From a bacterium HR19 (lineage in GTDB: Bacteria; Calescibacteriota; Calescibacteriia; Calescibacteriales; Calescibacteriaceae): DNA of 64,000 bases. Below the pieces are notes generated by a model. That model was not told the DNA's origin. It saw only the letters and a program-made list of their open reading frames with translations, and ran no database searches. The translations under genes and the position numbers were made by a program. Numbering within the stretch: the stretch's first letter is position 1; every line of letters starts with the position of its first letter. Shown piece by piece: positions 1 through 8,484 of this stretch. The DNA lies in contig BEHV01000010.1 of assembly GCA_002898315.1 (NCBI GenBank), positions 16,101 through 80,100 of the forward strand, read 5' to 3'.

Positions 1-144
1 TAACTCACTCGCTATGCTGAGCCAGAAACTTTCTTTGATTGTTTCTTTGTGTTTTGATTTGTATTCTTCGGGGGAGACGAATTTCCATTTTTCAACCGTT
101 ATTTTTTCGTCAAAGGGTAATTTTTTTTCTTCTGTTTCCGGCAT
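1..144 (-). CDS. Acyl/acetyl-CoA synthetase-like protein, N-terminal fragment
   Basis: Only the first 48 codons lie in the window; the gene runs off the left edge. The ATG at 144 follows a clear Shine-Dalgarno GGAGGTC about 7 bases upstream, which fixes the start. After a short charged leader the peptide reads FVSPEEYKSKHKETIKESFW and ends near SIASEL. This resembles the ACAS_N segment that opens AMP-forming acetyl-CoA synthetases (a YxxLYxxSIxxPxxFW-type pattern). Such enzymes make acetyl-CoA from acetate, ATP and CoA in the cytosol. The assignment rests on this short N-terminal pattern only; another AMP-forming acyl-CoA synthetase is possible. Confidence 0.5.
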   Translation of the reverse strand, partial: MPETEEKKLPFDEKITVEKWKFVSPEEYKSKHKETIKESFWLSIASEL

Positions 145-343
145 TTTATAAGACCTCCTTTGATTTTATTTCACAGATTAAATTTAGTTCGTTAAGTTAT
201 ATTTTGATTTTTGTTGTGAGGTATGGTGTTTATTCTTCTTCAATACCGAAATTGCGATTGACTTTGTATTTCTCATAGATTTTTTTAACATAAAAAAGAA
301 AATTCATTCCCATGTCTAAACTCTCTCTGCGCCTAAAAATCTA
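145..343. other. AT-rich intergenic region between the synthetase start and the CRISPR array
   Basis: About 200 bases without a credible gene. The left end carries the ribosome binding site of the minus-strand synthetase gene. A TTGACT hexamer occurs at 258 on the plus strand, but no convincing -10 element follows. The short open frame through here has a highly biased, hydrophobic composition typical of AT-rich noncoding DNA. This is the trailer side of the array if the array is read on the minus strand. Confidence 0.5.
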
Positions 344-701
344 GTTTAAATTCCACTTTGGTGCATTGCAACATGAGATATATCAATCCTGAGGGAGTTG
401 ATTTATCAGTTTAAATTCCACTTTGGTGCATTGCAACAAGATTAAAACTTCTTTAAGTTATTTAACCCCCCTGCGTTTAAATTCCACTTTGGTGCATTGC
501 AACATCAGGTGGTGCTCTTCTCGGAAACGCAGTGAAAGAGGTTTAAATTCCACTTTGGTGCATTGCAACGAAAAGTTAAAAGTGTTAATTAATTTGATGA
601 AAATTTGTTTAAATTCCACTTTGGTGCATTGCAACTTTTCGTGTAAATGTAAATAGGGATATCAGGTAATTCGTTTAAATTCCACTTTGGTGCATTGCAA
701 C
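344..701 (-). CRISPR. CRISPR array, 6 repeats and 5 spacers
   Basis: Six identical 29-base repeats start at 344, 409, 475, 541, 607 and 673. Each begins GTTTAAATTC and ends CATTGCAAC on the plus strand. The five spacers are 36, 37, 37, 37 and 37 bases and do not resemble each other. Read on the minus strand the repeat ends in ATTTAAAC, similar to the ATTGAAAC-type 3' ends of many type I-B and III repeats. A cas6 remnant lies to the right on the minus strand, so I infer minus-strand transcription with the leader at 702-867. No repeat is degenerate, so no trailer end can be recognised from repeat decay. Confidence 0.97.
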
Positions 702-867
702 TGCAAAAACTTCCTAATAAAATCAAGGGCTCCAAAACAATTCTTTCAAAATTTTGCGTCAAAGTTCCAGTATTGATTTTAATCACTTTTTGCAAAAAAG
801 TCAAGTAAAACGAAAAACTTTTGGTTAAGATAAAAAGAAAAATTTGTTCTCTATCTATTTAATAATA
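702..867 (-). promoter_or_regulatory. Probable CRISPR leader
   Basis: An AT-rich stretch of about 166 bases between the last repeat and the end of the cas6 remnant, with no credible gene. Its position next to the array and downstream of a cas gene on the inferred transcribed strand fits a leader. No promoter hexamers could be fixed with confidence. The direction is inferred from the repeat 3' end and from the gene context. Confidence 0.45.
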
Positions 868-1253
868 TTAAAAATGCTGTCTTTGTAGAATATCTATCAA
901 GCCAAAGCCCTGACCTGTTTTCACTCCAAGCCCATAATCATAAACAAACTGCAACATCTCCGGCTCTCCTTCAAGATAAAAGACACCCTTAAAACCCCTC
1001 AGAACTCCACCATAAATGCCTCACATAAAATATGTTTTATGCTCTCCTGACCGAAAAACGGAGAAATAACCTCTTCTGAAATCAACTTCTCCTTTTCTCC
1101 ATTCACTTCAAGTGGTATCAACCTTACTCTTGCAGATATTCTTCTGCCCTTTATTATCTCGTATTTCTGATTCATTCTCTCCTCAAAAACCCTGTTGAAG
1201 CAAATTCCAGCTGTCTTGAACATACCATGCTCTGATTTTATCTCCACAGGTCA
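868..1253 (-). pseudogene. cas6: Degraded Cas6-type CRISPR endoribonuclease (truncated and frameshifted)
   Basis: Read from right to left, an open frame of about 82 codons (GTG at 1247, preceded by TGA at 1251-1253) ends in TGA near 1004. The C-terminus continues in another frame to TAA at 868-870. That frame gives IYGGVLRGFKGVFYLEGEPE, then GLGVKTGQGFG and LIDIL. This is the C-terminal RAMP fold signature of Cas6, with the GxGxxxxGxG glycine-rich loop. Cas6 cuts CRISPR transcripts in their repeats. The frames can only be joined between about 1004 and 1028. Even when joined the product has about 125 residues against roughly 220-260 for Cas6, and gcvPA ends at 1289, so the N-terminal half is missing. 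The first 82 residues do not by themselves identify Cas6. Confidence 0.7.
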
Positions 1254-1288
1254 ATATTTTTATCTCCTTTCCTTCCTCTCCCATTATC

Positions 1289-2599
1289 TCATGAGTTTGT
1301 GAGCAAATCTCTTATATAAACCAGTTCGCTTTCTGAAAAAATCTCTGTTGTGCATATAAGATAGGCGGACTTCTTCACACCTGTCAAAATTTCATATTCC
1401 TTCTCGTCTAAAAACTTCGGTATAACTCTTTCTAATCTTATCGGCGGAAAAATTCCCTCTTCAATAAATTTGTTCTCATCTATATCAATATAAGCTGGGA
1501 ACTCCTTGGAATACTCTGCTTCAAAGACCGGCTTTATCTTTTGGCGCAGAAACAGAGAGTTTTTCAAACTTTCTTCTGCTATCTTTTTTAATCCATCAGC
1601 TCCGTAGTATTTTATAAAAGCTACTGCTCTTACCGCAAGCAATGTTGTAGATGTGCATATATTTGAAGTCGCTTTTTCTCTTCTTATGTGCTGTTCTCTT
1701 GTCTGCAATATCATTGCATAACATTTATTCCCCTCTATATCCTCTGTCTTACCTATTATTCTTCCCGGCATTTTTCTTATGTGTTCTTTTTTTGTGAGAA
1801 ATATTCCGAGACCTGAACCACCAAAAGACGGATAGTTCCCGAGTGGCTGTCCATCAGATACAACTATGTCTGCGGAGAAACTTCCCGGCGGTTTCAGAAA
1901 AGCCATATCAACAGGGTCTGGAACTGCGACAATTAGGATTCCATTGACACTCTCTCTTATTTTTTTCAGGTCTTCTATAACTCCAAAAAAATTCGGACTC
2001 TGGACGACAAATATATCATCTACTTCAAAAATTTTCGTTCTGCCGTTTTCAAGTGGTATAAGCTCAAGTTCAATTTCTGCTGTCTCAAGGTATGATTTCA
2101 CGACTTCAAGCCAGAATGGATTTACTCCTGCTGATATATAGACCTTTTTTTTGTTTGATATTCTGTGAGCCATAAGGCATGCTTCTGCGAGAGCGGAGCC
2201 ACCACCATACATCCCCGCATTAGAAACATCCATATCAAAAAGTTCTGTCATAAGTGATTGGAAGTCAAAGAGCATTTTCATTATTCCTTGGCTCATTTCA
2301 GCTTGGTATGGCGTATATGATGTGAAAAATCCCGGCAGAGATGACGCGAAATCACATACCGCAGGTACATAATGGAAATAAACTCCTCCGCCAGCGAGAG
2401 ATAAAATGCAGTACCTATTTTTTTCTGCTTTTTTCATAGCTAATTTGAAGACCTCTTTTTCGTCCATGCCTTTTCCGAGCCCAAGCTCTTTCACCTTGAA
2501 TTTATCAGGAATATCGTCAAAGAGTTCTTCTAAACTTTTTATGCCTAAAAATTCCATCATCTCTTTTATTTCCTCTTGTGTATGTGGTATGAAGTCCAT
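1289..2599 (-). CDS. gcvPA: Glycine dehydrogenase (decarboxylating) subunit 1
   Basis: 436 residues, close to the usual 440-450 of the split-type P protein N-terminal subunit. The P protein decarboxylates glycine with PLP and passes the aminomethyl group to GcvH. The start (MDFIPHTQEEIKEMM) matches the family opening, and the DMDVSNAGMYGGGSALAEAC region and the QSPNFFGVIED segment are characteristic. This subunit lacks the PLP lysine, which is on gcvPB; gcvPB, gcvT and gcvH are not in the window. The gene stands alone between the cas6 remnant and tig, about 95 bases from tig on the same strand. No glycine riboswitch was recognised upstream. Confidence 0.95.
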   Translation of the reverse strand: MDFIPHTQEEIKEMMEFLGIKSLEELFDDIPDKFKVKELGLGKGMDEKEVFKLAMKKAEKNRYCILSLAGGGVYFHYVPAVCDFASSLPGFFTSYTPYQAEMSQGIMKMLFDFQSLMTELFDMDVSNAGMYGGGSALAEACLMAHRISNKKKVYISAGVNPFWLEVVKSYLETAEIELELIPLENGRTKIFEVDDIFVVQSPNFFGVIEDLKKIRESVNGILIVAVPDPVDMAFLKPPGSFSADIVVSDGQPLGNYPSFGGSGLGIFLTKKEHIRKMPGRIIGKTEDIEGNKCYAMILQTREQHIRREKATSNICTSTTLLAVRAVAFIKYYGADGLKKIAEESLKNSLFLRQKIKPVFEAEYSKEFPAYIDIDENKFIEEGIFPPIRLERVIPKFLDEKEYEILTGVKKSAYLICTTEIFSESELVYIRDLLTNS

Positions 2600-2694
2600 T
2601 TCAAATCTAATTTATCTTTCTGACGCAAAATTTGAATTTTTATGATAAATTTTTTGGCTTTAATGTTCTTTCAAGATTTATCTGAACCGATGCC

Positions 2695-3870
2695 TTATGA
2701 TATTTTCTTTTCTATGATTTCAAAGATTTTTTCCTGAACTTTTTTCTCTTTGACGAGTGTTTTGAGTGTTTCTATTCTATCTTTGAAATTTTCTTTTATT
2801 TTCTGGGGCGGAATACTTGTTCTTTCCGAGAGTTCGTTGAGATAGTTTTCTATATCTTCGTCTGATATATCTATTTTATCTTGTTCAATGATGTTTTTTA
2901 TCAGGATTTCTTCTGCGGAGAGCAAGATTGCTTGTGATTCTGCCAGTTTTCTTTCAATCTGTGGGTAGCGAGAGACAACCTCGTTGAATTTTTGCATGAA
3001 AAGAGTTCTTGGTATTGATAACTGATTTTTCTCTGCGACTTTCCCGATAAACGAGAAGTAGAGAGAATTTTTGAGTTCATTTTTTTTCTGGTTCAGAATT
3101 CTTTTTTTTATGTCTTCGTACATTTCTTTTTCGTCATTGTATCCGAGAGTTTTGGCGAGGTCTTCTTCTTTTGGAATTACCTTTATCTTTATACCTTTGA
3201 GTGTCACTCTTACTTTTTCATCTCCTAATACTGCTTCTCTGACTTCATTTATTTTCATTCCATCAACGAGTTTTTTAAAAAATTCTTCTGAGTTCTGGAT
3301 ATTTACTATTTGCGATATTCTTTTTTGAGTTACTCTCCCTGTTTTTATGTTTTTTATTATTATATCAAAGACCGCGACATCGTCTTGTGATACCGTATCT
3401 TTTTCTTTTTCTTCTTCAAGAACTGCAAATCTCTCTTTGAGATTATCTATCTCTCTTTTCACCTCATCATCTGAAACATCTAATTTTTCCTGCGGTTTTT
3501 CTACATCAACATCAAGGTCTATTTTCTTTTTAGGTATCACTTCAAATTTGATTGAGAACTCAATTGTATCTCCTTTTTGACTCCACACAGGTGTTTCAAA
3601 AGATAGTACTTCTATCCATTTATCTTTCTTTTTTGTTTCCTGCTCAATTATGTCGGCGATTTTGCTTCTCACAGCGTTGTTTTTGGCTTCTTCTCCATAT
3701 TTTCTCTCAATTATCTCAATCGGAACCTTTCCGGGTCTGAATCCTGGAATTTTCACCGACTTTGCCAATCTTTCAAGTTCTCTTTGATATACTTCTTTTA
3801 TCTCCTCTTCTTTGAAACTGCCAGATATTTCAAATATAGTGGAACTTATATTTTTTATCTCAAAGTTCAT
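2695..3870 (-). CDS. tig: Trigger factor
   Basis: 391 residues. Ribosome-associated chaperone that meets nascent chains at the exit tunnel. The N-terminal ribosome-binding domain carries the signature IPGFRPGKVP near residues 42-51, followed by the KYGEEAKNNAV segment. A FKBP-like region (about 155-235, VSQDDVAVFDIIIKN onward) is recognisable by position but diverged, so prolyl isomerase activity is uncertain. The C-terminal part is Lys/Glu-rich and helical, as in the substrate-binding arms. The protein is shorter than E. coli trigger factor (432). It follows rpmE by only a few bases on the same strand, so the two are probably co-transcribed. The usual downstream clpP-clpX pair is absent. Confidence 0.95.
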   Translation of the reverse strand: MNFEIKNISSTIFEISGSFKEEEIKEVYQRELERLAKSVKIPGFRPGKVPIEIIERKYGEEAKNNAVRSKIADIIEQETKKKDKWIEVLSFETPVWSQKGDTIEFSIKFEVIPKKKIDLDVDVEKPQEKLDVSDDEVKREIDNLKERFAVLEEEKEKDTVSQDDVAVFDIIIKNIKTGRVTQKRISQIVNIQNSEEFFKKLVDGMKINEVREAVLGDEKVRVTLKGIKIKVIPKEEDLAKTLGYNDEKEMYEDIKKRILNQKKNELKNSLYFSFIGKVAEKNQLSIPRTLFMQKFNEVVSRYPQIERKLAESQAILLSAEEILIKNIIEQDKIDISDEDIENYLNELSERTSIPPQKIKENFKDRIETLKTLVKEKKVQEKIFEIIEKKIS

Positions 3871-3876
3871 AGCTTT

Positions 3877-4104
3877 TTATTTTTTCATTTTATCAATGAA
3901 ATCTCCGTATCTTCTTTTGAATTTTTCAATTGTTCCGAACTTATCTACAAGTTTTTCCTCTTCTGCTCCTTTGTAGAATGGATGGCAGGCGGAGCATATT
4001 TCAACTGCATAATCCTGTTTCCTCGTTGAACGCACTACGAAAGAGTTCCCACATGCGCATGTTATTCTGACAACCTTATACTCTGGATGAATTCCCTTTT
4101 TCAT
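3877..4104 (-). CDS. rpmE: 50S ribosomal protein L31
   Basis: The first methionine of the open frame is further upstream, but L31 proteins begin MKKGIHPEY, which places the start at 4104 and gives 75 residues. The zinc-type motif is present: CACG, then [10 protein letters not shown]. The C-terminal [13 protein letters not shown] matches the family. L31 binds the large subunit and bridges to the small one. No strong ribosome binding site is visible. The gene sits directly upstream of tig. The zinc-binding cysteines mark it as the C+ form rather than the zinc-free paralogue. Confidence 0.95.
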   Translation of the reverse strand: MKKGIHPEYKVVRITCACGNSFVVRSTRKQDYAVEICSACHPFYKGAEEEKLVDKFGTIEKFKRRYGDFIDKMKK

Positions 4105-4172
4105 AAGCTTTATAGTAGTGAAGCATGAATACAAAGTTCAAAAATTCAAACTTTTTGATCTCAGTTTTATTT

Positions 4173-4931
4173 TTATATTTCTATTTTAGCTGGCAGAAGA
4201 TATGAGTAGTAAGCTCTCAAAAGGGAGTCAATATACTTTACAGAAAGCAGATGTGAGGCGGGTTTTACCAATTTTACGGTGTGCTTCAGAAGAGGATAAG
4301 AAAAGTTTATGATTTTCGCAAGAGGAACATCAGGGTAAAACCTTATAAATCTTTTCTCTATATTGGTTTTTACCGCATCAAGAAACAGAATGAGGAACAA
4401 GGGAAGGTTTTTCCCTTCCGACGATTTCTCCCACGCATCTTTTATTGTCTTGAAAAACATTATGTTGGCGACTTTTATAGCTCCAATTGATTCAGCGATT
4501 TCATTTCTCTTTACCCAATCAGATAAGAACTCATAAGCGCCTTTGAGATTGTCTATAAAGAGCATCTCCGCAACTTTGTCTGCCCATTTTTGAGTTGGGT
4601 CAAGAACTTTTGCGGAAACAAAAACACCATCTTCCTCTCTCTCAACACATGCCCATATTACTCTATCTTCTTTTTTTGAAAGTATAATTGTGAAAAGATT
4701 TCCCGAGACAAATCTTGATATTTTCAGCATTTTCATGGTTTTATATATGAGTTCTGTATCTATGAGTATATCAATGAAAAACGGGTGGAAAAGTTTTTCT
4801 TCCTCGGAAAGTTTTTGACCGTTTTTGAGCTTTGCGCACCTTTCAACAAGTGTGAACCATGGCTCCCTGAAAGATTTTCCCGCCCACTCCTTTATCTCCT
4901 TCTCTTCTCTTGTCAAAATTACCTCTCCCAT
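4173..4931 (-). CDS. Hypothetical protein, soluble, helical
   Basis: I do not recognise this family. With the ATG at 4931 the product is 252 residues and mostly polar. An alternative TTG at 4994 would add a hydrophobic leader (IFLFNVVFLFSWVL) that would act as a signal or anchor. Neither start has a strong ribosome binding site. The sequence holds a region rich in Trp and charged residues (IWACVEREEDGVF, then LDPTQKWADKVAEML) and a hydrophobic C-terminal third. No catalytic motif is evident. It lies between the DegT aminotransferase and rpmE on the same strand, probably in one transcription unit, but this gives no functional clue. I prefer the ATG because the TTG is weak. Confidence 0.7.
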   Translation of the reverse strand: MGEVILTREEKEIKEWAGKSFREPWFTLVERCAKLKNGQKLSEEEKLFHPFFIDILIDTELIYKTMKMLKISRFVSGNLFTIILSKKEDRVIWACVEREEDGVFVSAKVLDPTQKWADKVAEMLFIDNLKGAYEFLSDWVKRNEIAESIGAIKVANIMFFKTIKDAWEKSSEGKNLPLFLILFLDAVKTNIEKRFIRFYPDVPLAKIINFSYPLLKHTVKLVKPASHLLSVKYIDSLLRAYYSYLLPAKIEI

Positions 4932-5028
4932 AAAATCAATTTTACTCTCCAAGACCCAAGAAAATAAAAAAACAACATTAAATAGAAATATCAAAATTAT
5001 CTTTTGTTTTTGCTTTTACATCTTTGCG

Positions 5029-6501
5029 TTATGTGTTTTGATGAAAAAACTCATTTATACACTCTGACACATACTTCACCTCGTTTTCTTTGAGAAAATG
5101 ATGACAAGGAATGCTCAAAATCTTTTTTGAAATCTCTCGCGCATTTTTCAGATTCCCAAAATTTATAGCCCTTTTCTCAAACACCTTCATATCGCAAAGA
5201 GGTTTAGGGTAATAAACTGCACTTTCAACTCCGTTCTCTTCAAGAAATTTTCTCAATTTATCTCTTTCAGATTCGTTTTCAAGCAACACTGAAAACTGAT
5301 GATAAACATGAAAGGAGTATTCTTTTTCTATGGGAAGTTTTACTCTATCTTTTACCTTTATATATTTTCTATACCACTCAGCTATGTTTCTCCTTTTTCT
5401 GTTGAATTCATCAAGCAGATTGAGTTTTTCAAGAAGCAGAGCTGACTGGATTGAGTCAAGTCGTGAGTTATAACCTATGAAATGAGCGTTGTATTTTTCT
5501 ATGCATCCGTGATTTCTCAGGATTTTTACAAGTTCTGCGATTTTATCGTCGTTGGTTGCGATTGCTCCTCCATCTCCGAATCCACCAAGGTTTTTTGAAG
5601 GGAAAAAACTGAATGCAGAAGCATCTCCTATTGAGCCGAGCTTTCTTCTTTCATCTTTTTTTATGAACTCTCCACCTCCCGCCTGCGCTACATCTTCAAC
5701 GACAAATAAACCATTTTTTTCCGCAATCTCCATTATGTCATCCATCTTTGCTGAATGTCCAAAAAGATGTACAGGAACTATTCCCACAATTTTCTTGCCG
5801 AACTTTTTTACGCAATTTTCAATTTCGTCTGGCGCTATACAGAAGTCGTTTTCATCTATATCAACAAAGATGGGAGTGGCTCCGGCTCTGATTATCGCTT
5901 CCCCTGTCGCAACGAAAGTAAAAGGAGTCGTTATTATAATGTCTTCCTTTGAGAAGAACTCTTCTTTTTTTGTTTTCAGAGCTATTGCGCAAAGAGATAG
6001 CAATAGCGCATCTGTTCCTGATGCGACTCCAATGACATACTTCACCCCAAGATATTTTGCGAACTCCTCTTCAAATTTTTTTACTTCTTCACCTAAAATG
6101 AACTTTCCAGAGGAGAAAACCTGATTTATTTTCTTTTCAAATTCACTACAGAAGAACGCGAACTCTCTTTTTGGATCAAGCATGGGAACTCTTCCTATTT
6201 TTCTTTCTGCCTTGTGGTATGTTTCAAGAGATTTTGTATCTTTTATGATTTTGCCTCTTTCACCAAAGAACTTGACAAAATCTGTTTCGTCATCTTCAAT
6301 AGAAGGGAAAATTCTCACTTTTCCTTCTCTTATCAGTTTATCTATTTTGATTTTTAGCTTTTCATCTTTGAGGAATTTGTAGGTAAATCTTCCGATGAAA
6401 ATAAATTTCTCATCTGAATTATTCATAAGGTTTTCAAATTTTGAGAGCGCTTCCTCTTTTGAAATCATCTCATGTGAGATAAGAAAAAACTCCTCTGACA
6501 T
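5029..6501 (-). CDS. DegT/DnrJ/EryC1/StrS-family aminotransferase with an N-terminal extension
   Basis: 490 residues from the ATG at 6501 (a TTG two codons upstream is also possible). From about residue 105 it is a standard PLP sugar-aminotransferase: MLDPKREFAFF, then GKFILGEEVKKFEEEFAKYLG, VASGTDALLLSL, TTPFTFVATGEAI, VEDVAQAGGG, and the PLP lysine in FFPSKNLGGFGDGG (about K303). The C-terminal half includes YNSRLDSIQSALLL. These enzymes aminate keto-sugar nucleotides for surface polysaccharides or antibiotics, using glutamate as donor. The first roughly 105 residues (FFLISHEMISKEEALSKFEN onward) are not part of the usual 370-400 residue family, are rich in Lys and Glu, and are unrecognised. 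The gene diverges from adk. Confidence 0.9.
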   Translation of the reverse strand: MSEEFFLISHEMISKEEALSKFENLMNNSDEKFIFIGRFTYKFLKDEKLKIKIDKLIREGKVRIFPSIEDDETDFVKFFGERGKIIKDTKSLETYHKAERKIGRVPMLDPKREFAFFCSEFEKKINQVFSSGKFILGEEVKKFEEEFAKYLGVKYVIGVASGTDALLLSLCAIALKTKKEEFFSKEDIIITTPFTFVATGEAIIRAGATPIFVDIDENDFCIAPDEIENCVKKFGKKIVGIVPVHLFGHSAKMDDIMEIAEKNGLFVVEDVAQAGGGEFIKKDERRKLGSIGDASAFSFFPSKNLGGFGDGGAIATNDDKIAELVKILRNHGCIEKYNAHFIGYNSRLDSIQSALLLEKLNLLDEFNRKRRNIAEWYRKYIKVKDRVKLPIEKEYSFHVYHQFSVLLENESERDKLRKFLEENGVESAVYYPKPLCDMKVFEKRAINFGNLKNAREISKKILSIPCHHFLKENEVKYVSECINEFFHQNT

Positions 6502-6558
6502 TTTCAAAAAATTAACGAAAATATCTTTTTATTTTTCTATTGCAAAGAATATTTTTCC

Positions 6559-7224
6559 ATGGAAAAGATTGTGATAATTTTGTTCGGTCCTCCGGGAGTA
6601 GGGAAGGGGACGCAGGGAAAGATTGTATCTCGTGAGCTAACCATACCTCATATAGCTACGGGAGATATAATGAGAGAAGAAGTAGAGCTCCGCTCTCCTC
6701 TGGGTTTGAAAGTCAAAGATTTTTTAGGCAGAGGTCTTCTTGTCCCCGACGAAATAGTAATAGACATAATCAGAGAGAGACTCAAAAAAGACGATACACA
6801 AAAAGGGTTTATATTAGATGGTTTTCCAAGAACAGTAAATCAAGCGGAATCTCTTGATAAACTCTTTTCCGAACTCAACATAAAAGATTATAAGGTTCTG
6901 TATATTGATGTGCCAGATGAAGAGATATTAAAGAGGTTGAGCGGGAGGAGGATTTGTAGAAATTGCCAGACCGCATATAACATATATTTCAATCCACCTA
7001 AAAAGGAGGGAGTGTGCGATGTGTGCGGAGGAGAGCTGATAAGACGAGAAGATGACTCAGAAGAAAAAGTGAAGAAAAGATTAGAAGTTTATAAAGAACA
7101 AACTCTTCCTGTTATTCAATACTATCAGAGGAAAAACAGAAAGGTCATAAAAATAGATGGTCTTGGAACAGTTGAGGAAGTGAAAAAGAGAATTCTCTCT
7201 GCTGTTTTTGATTCCGGTAGGTGA
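6559..7224 (+). CDS. adk: Adenylate kinase, zinc-lid form
   Basis: 221 residues. Catalyses ATP + AMP = 2 ADP. The P-loop is GPPGVGKGTQ (residues 10-19), followed by ATGDIMREE and GFILDGFPRT. The long LID domain carries four cysteines, C133, C136, C153 and C156, in CRNC and CDVC, which fits a structural zinc site as in Gram-positive and thermophile enzymes. In many bacteria adk lies between secY and map; here it is alone and about 5.9 kb from secY, pointing the opposite way. It diverges from the DegT gene with a gap of 57 bases that must hold both promoters. Confidence 0.97.
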   Translation: MEKIVIILFGPPGVGKGTQGKIVSRELTIPHIATGDIMREEVELRSPLGLKVKDFLGRGLLVPDEIVIDIIRERLKKDDTQKGFILDGFPRTVNQAESLDKLFSELNIKDYKVLYIDVPDEEILKRLSGRRICRNCQTAYNIYFNPPKKEGVCDVCGGELIRREDDSEEKVKKRLEVYKEQTLPVIQYYQRKNRKVIKIDGLGTVEEVKKRILSAVFDSGR

Positions 7225-7235
7225 AAGAAAATTTT

Positions 7236-7910
7236 TTACTTTCTATCTTTTTCCTTTGTCAGACCGTTTTTGAATTTTAAGTTCCAGTCATCAAGGAATT
7301 TTTGAAGCCCTGTATCTGTGAGAGGGTGCTTGAAGAGCTGCCAGAAAATTTTTGGAGGCAAAGTTACTATATCTACTCCTATTTTTGCTGATTCATAGAA
7401 ATGAACGGGGTGTCTTATTGATGCTGCGAGAATTTCTGTTTCAAACCCGTAATTTCTCTTTATCTCACATATATCTTTGATGAGTTTTAGTCCATCGTAA
7501 GATATGTCATCTACTCTGCCTATAAATGGTGAAATGTAATATGCTCCAGCTTTCATAGCAAGTAGTGCCTGTGAAGGTGAGAAGATGAGTGTTACATTCA
7601 CTTTTATGCCGTTTTTTGAAAGTTCTTTTGTTGCCTTTATTCCTTCTTCTGTCATGGGAATTTTTACTACTACATAAGGAGATATTTCGGAGAGAAGTTT
7701 TGCTTGTGTTATCATTTCGTCTGATTTTATGGCTGTGACTTCCGCACTTACAGGACCTTTGACTATTTCAGCTATTTCTTTTATGTGTTTTATTGGGTCA
7801 GATGCTTCCTGAGAGAGCAGAGATGGATTTGTTGTGACTCCATCTATCAGCCCTGTCTCGCATGCCTTCTTTATCTCTTCTATGTTCGCAGTATCAAGAA
7901 ATATTTTCAT
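7236..7910 (-). CDS. tal: Transaldolase, TalC / fructose-6-phosphate aldolase type
   Basis: 224 residues, the short transaldolase form. It opens with MKIFLDTANIEEIKKACETG and has DGVTTNPSLL, then VVVKIPMTEEGIKA with the Schiff-base lysine, NVTLIFSPSQALLA and GAYYISPFIGRVDDI. It transfers dihydroxyacetone units between sugar phosphates in the non-oxidative pentose phosphate pathway. The short subfamily also contains fructose-6-phosphate aldolases; sequence alone does not settle which. It converges on adk with about 11 bases between stop codons. Confidence 0.95.
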   Translation of the reverse strand: MKIFLDTANIEEIKKACETGLIDGVTTNPSLLSQEASDPIKHIKEIAEIVKGPVSAEVTAIKSDEMITQAKLLSEISPYVVVKIPMTEEGIKATKELSKNGIKVNVTLIFSPSQALLAMKAGAYYISPFIGRVDDISYDGLKLIKDICEIKRNYGFETEILAASIRHPVHFYESAKIGVDIVTLPPKIFWQLFKHPLTDTGLQKFLDDWNLKFKNGLTKEKDRK

Positions 7911-8068
7911 TCCATTTCTCTTTTATAACGATGAAAAATTTTTTTAATTTTTACAAAATTTTTTATTTCATCTTGATAATTTTAAAAATTTTCTGCTGAA
8001 TCTTTTCGCAAGATTCTTTAAAGTTGAAATTTCGCATAATTTTTTTGTCAGAGGAGGTTAGGTGATGT

Positions 8069-8479
8069 ATGAAGTTCCCATCAAAGGAATGGGTTGAAAG
8101 ATATAGAGAGGAGCTGAACAGAAGTCCTTGGACAGAGTCGGGAAAGGGTTGGGTGTACGGTCCGATTTCACTTGTCATAAAAAAAGACGAAAAGATAGGT
8201 ATAGATAACGATGTGTATATATATTTAGATATAGATAAGGGATTTTGTAAAGAAGCTAAGATAGTGAGCAAAGAGGAAGGTGAGAAAGCTCCTTTTGTTA
8301 TATACGGGGAATACGAGAGATGGAAGCAGATAATAAAAGGGGAGCTTGAGCCGATTAAAGCTCTCGCTCAGGGAAAGCTCCAGCTCAAAGGTAATCTCGC
8401 TACAATAGTGAGATTTGTAAAAGCGGCTGAAGATATGGTTAAAACCGCTCAAAAAGTTCCAACCGAATTTATAGCCTGA
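8069..8479 (+). CDS. SCP-2 sterol-transfer family protein
   Basis: 136 residues. The central part has the SCP-2 fold pattern: LDIDKGFCKEAKI, then PFVIYGEYERWKQIIKGELEP, and AQGKLQLKGNLATIVRF near the C-terminus. Family members bind lipids or fatty acyl-CoA in a hydrophobic tunnel. Here the substrate is unknown. A good Shine-Dalgarno (GAGGAGGT at 8051) lies about 11 bases before the ATG, and an in-frame stop just upstream fixes the start. It is followed 5 bases later by lepB, so the two are likely co-transcribed. Confidence 0.85.
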   Translation: MKFPSKEWVERYREELNRSPWTESGKGWVYGPISLVIKKDEKIGIDNDVYIYLDIDKGFCKEAKIVSKEEGEKAPFVIYGEYERWKQIIKGELEPIKALAQGKLQLKGNLATIVRFVKAAEDMVKTAQKVPTEFIA

Positions 8480-8484
8480 AAGCT

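Noticed and set aside
39..278. Plus-strand open frame at the left edge
   Set aside because: It overlaps the minus-strand synthetase start with its good ribosome binding site and has a composition typical of antisense AT-rich DNA.
258..300. TTGACT hexamer as a promoter for the array
   Set aside because: No -10 box at the right spacing, and the repeat orientation points to a leader on the other side.
423..656. Open frame of 77 codons across the CRISPR repeats
   Set aside because: It repeats the same peptide block at every repeat; it is a product of the array, not a gene.
5552..6124. 190-codon plus-strand frame inside the DegT gene
   Set aside because: It is antisense to the conserved PLP enzyme core, with Ser/Pro/Phe-rich composition of a shadow frame.
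7963..8271. Minus-strand frame over the SCP-2 gene
   Set aside because: It is antisense to a recognisable SCP-2 protein and has no ribosome binding site or family pattern.
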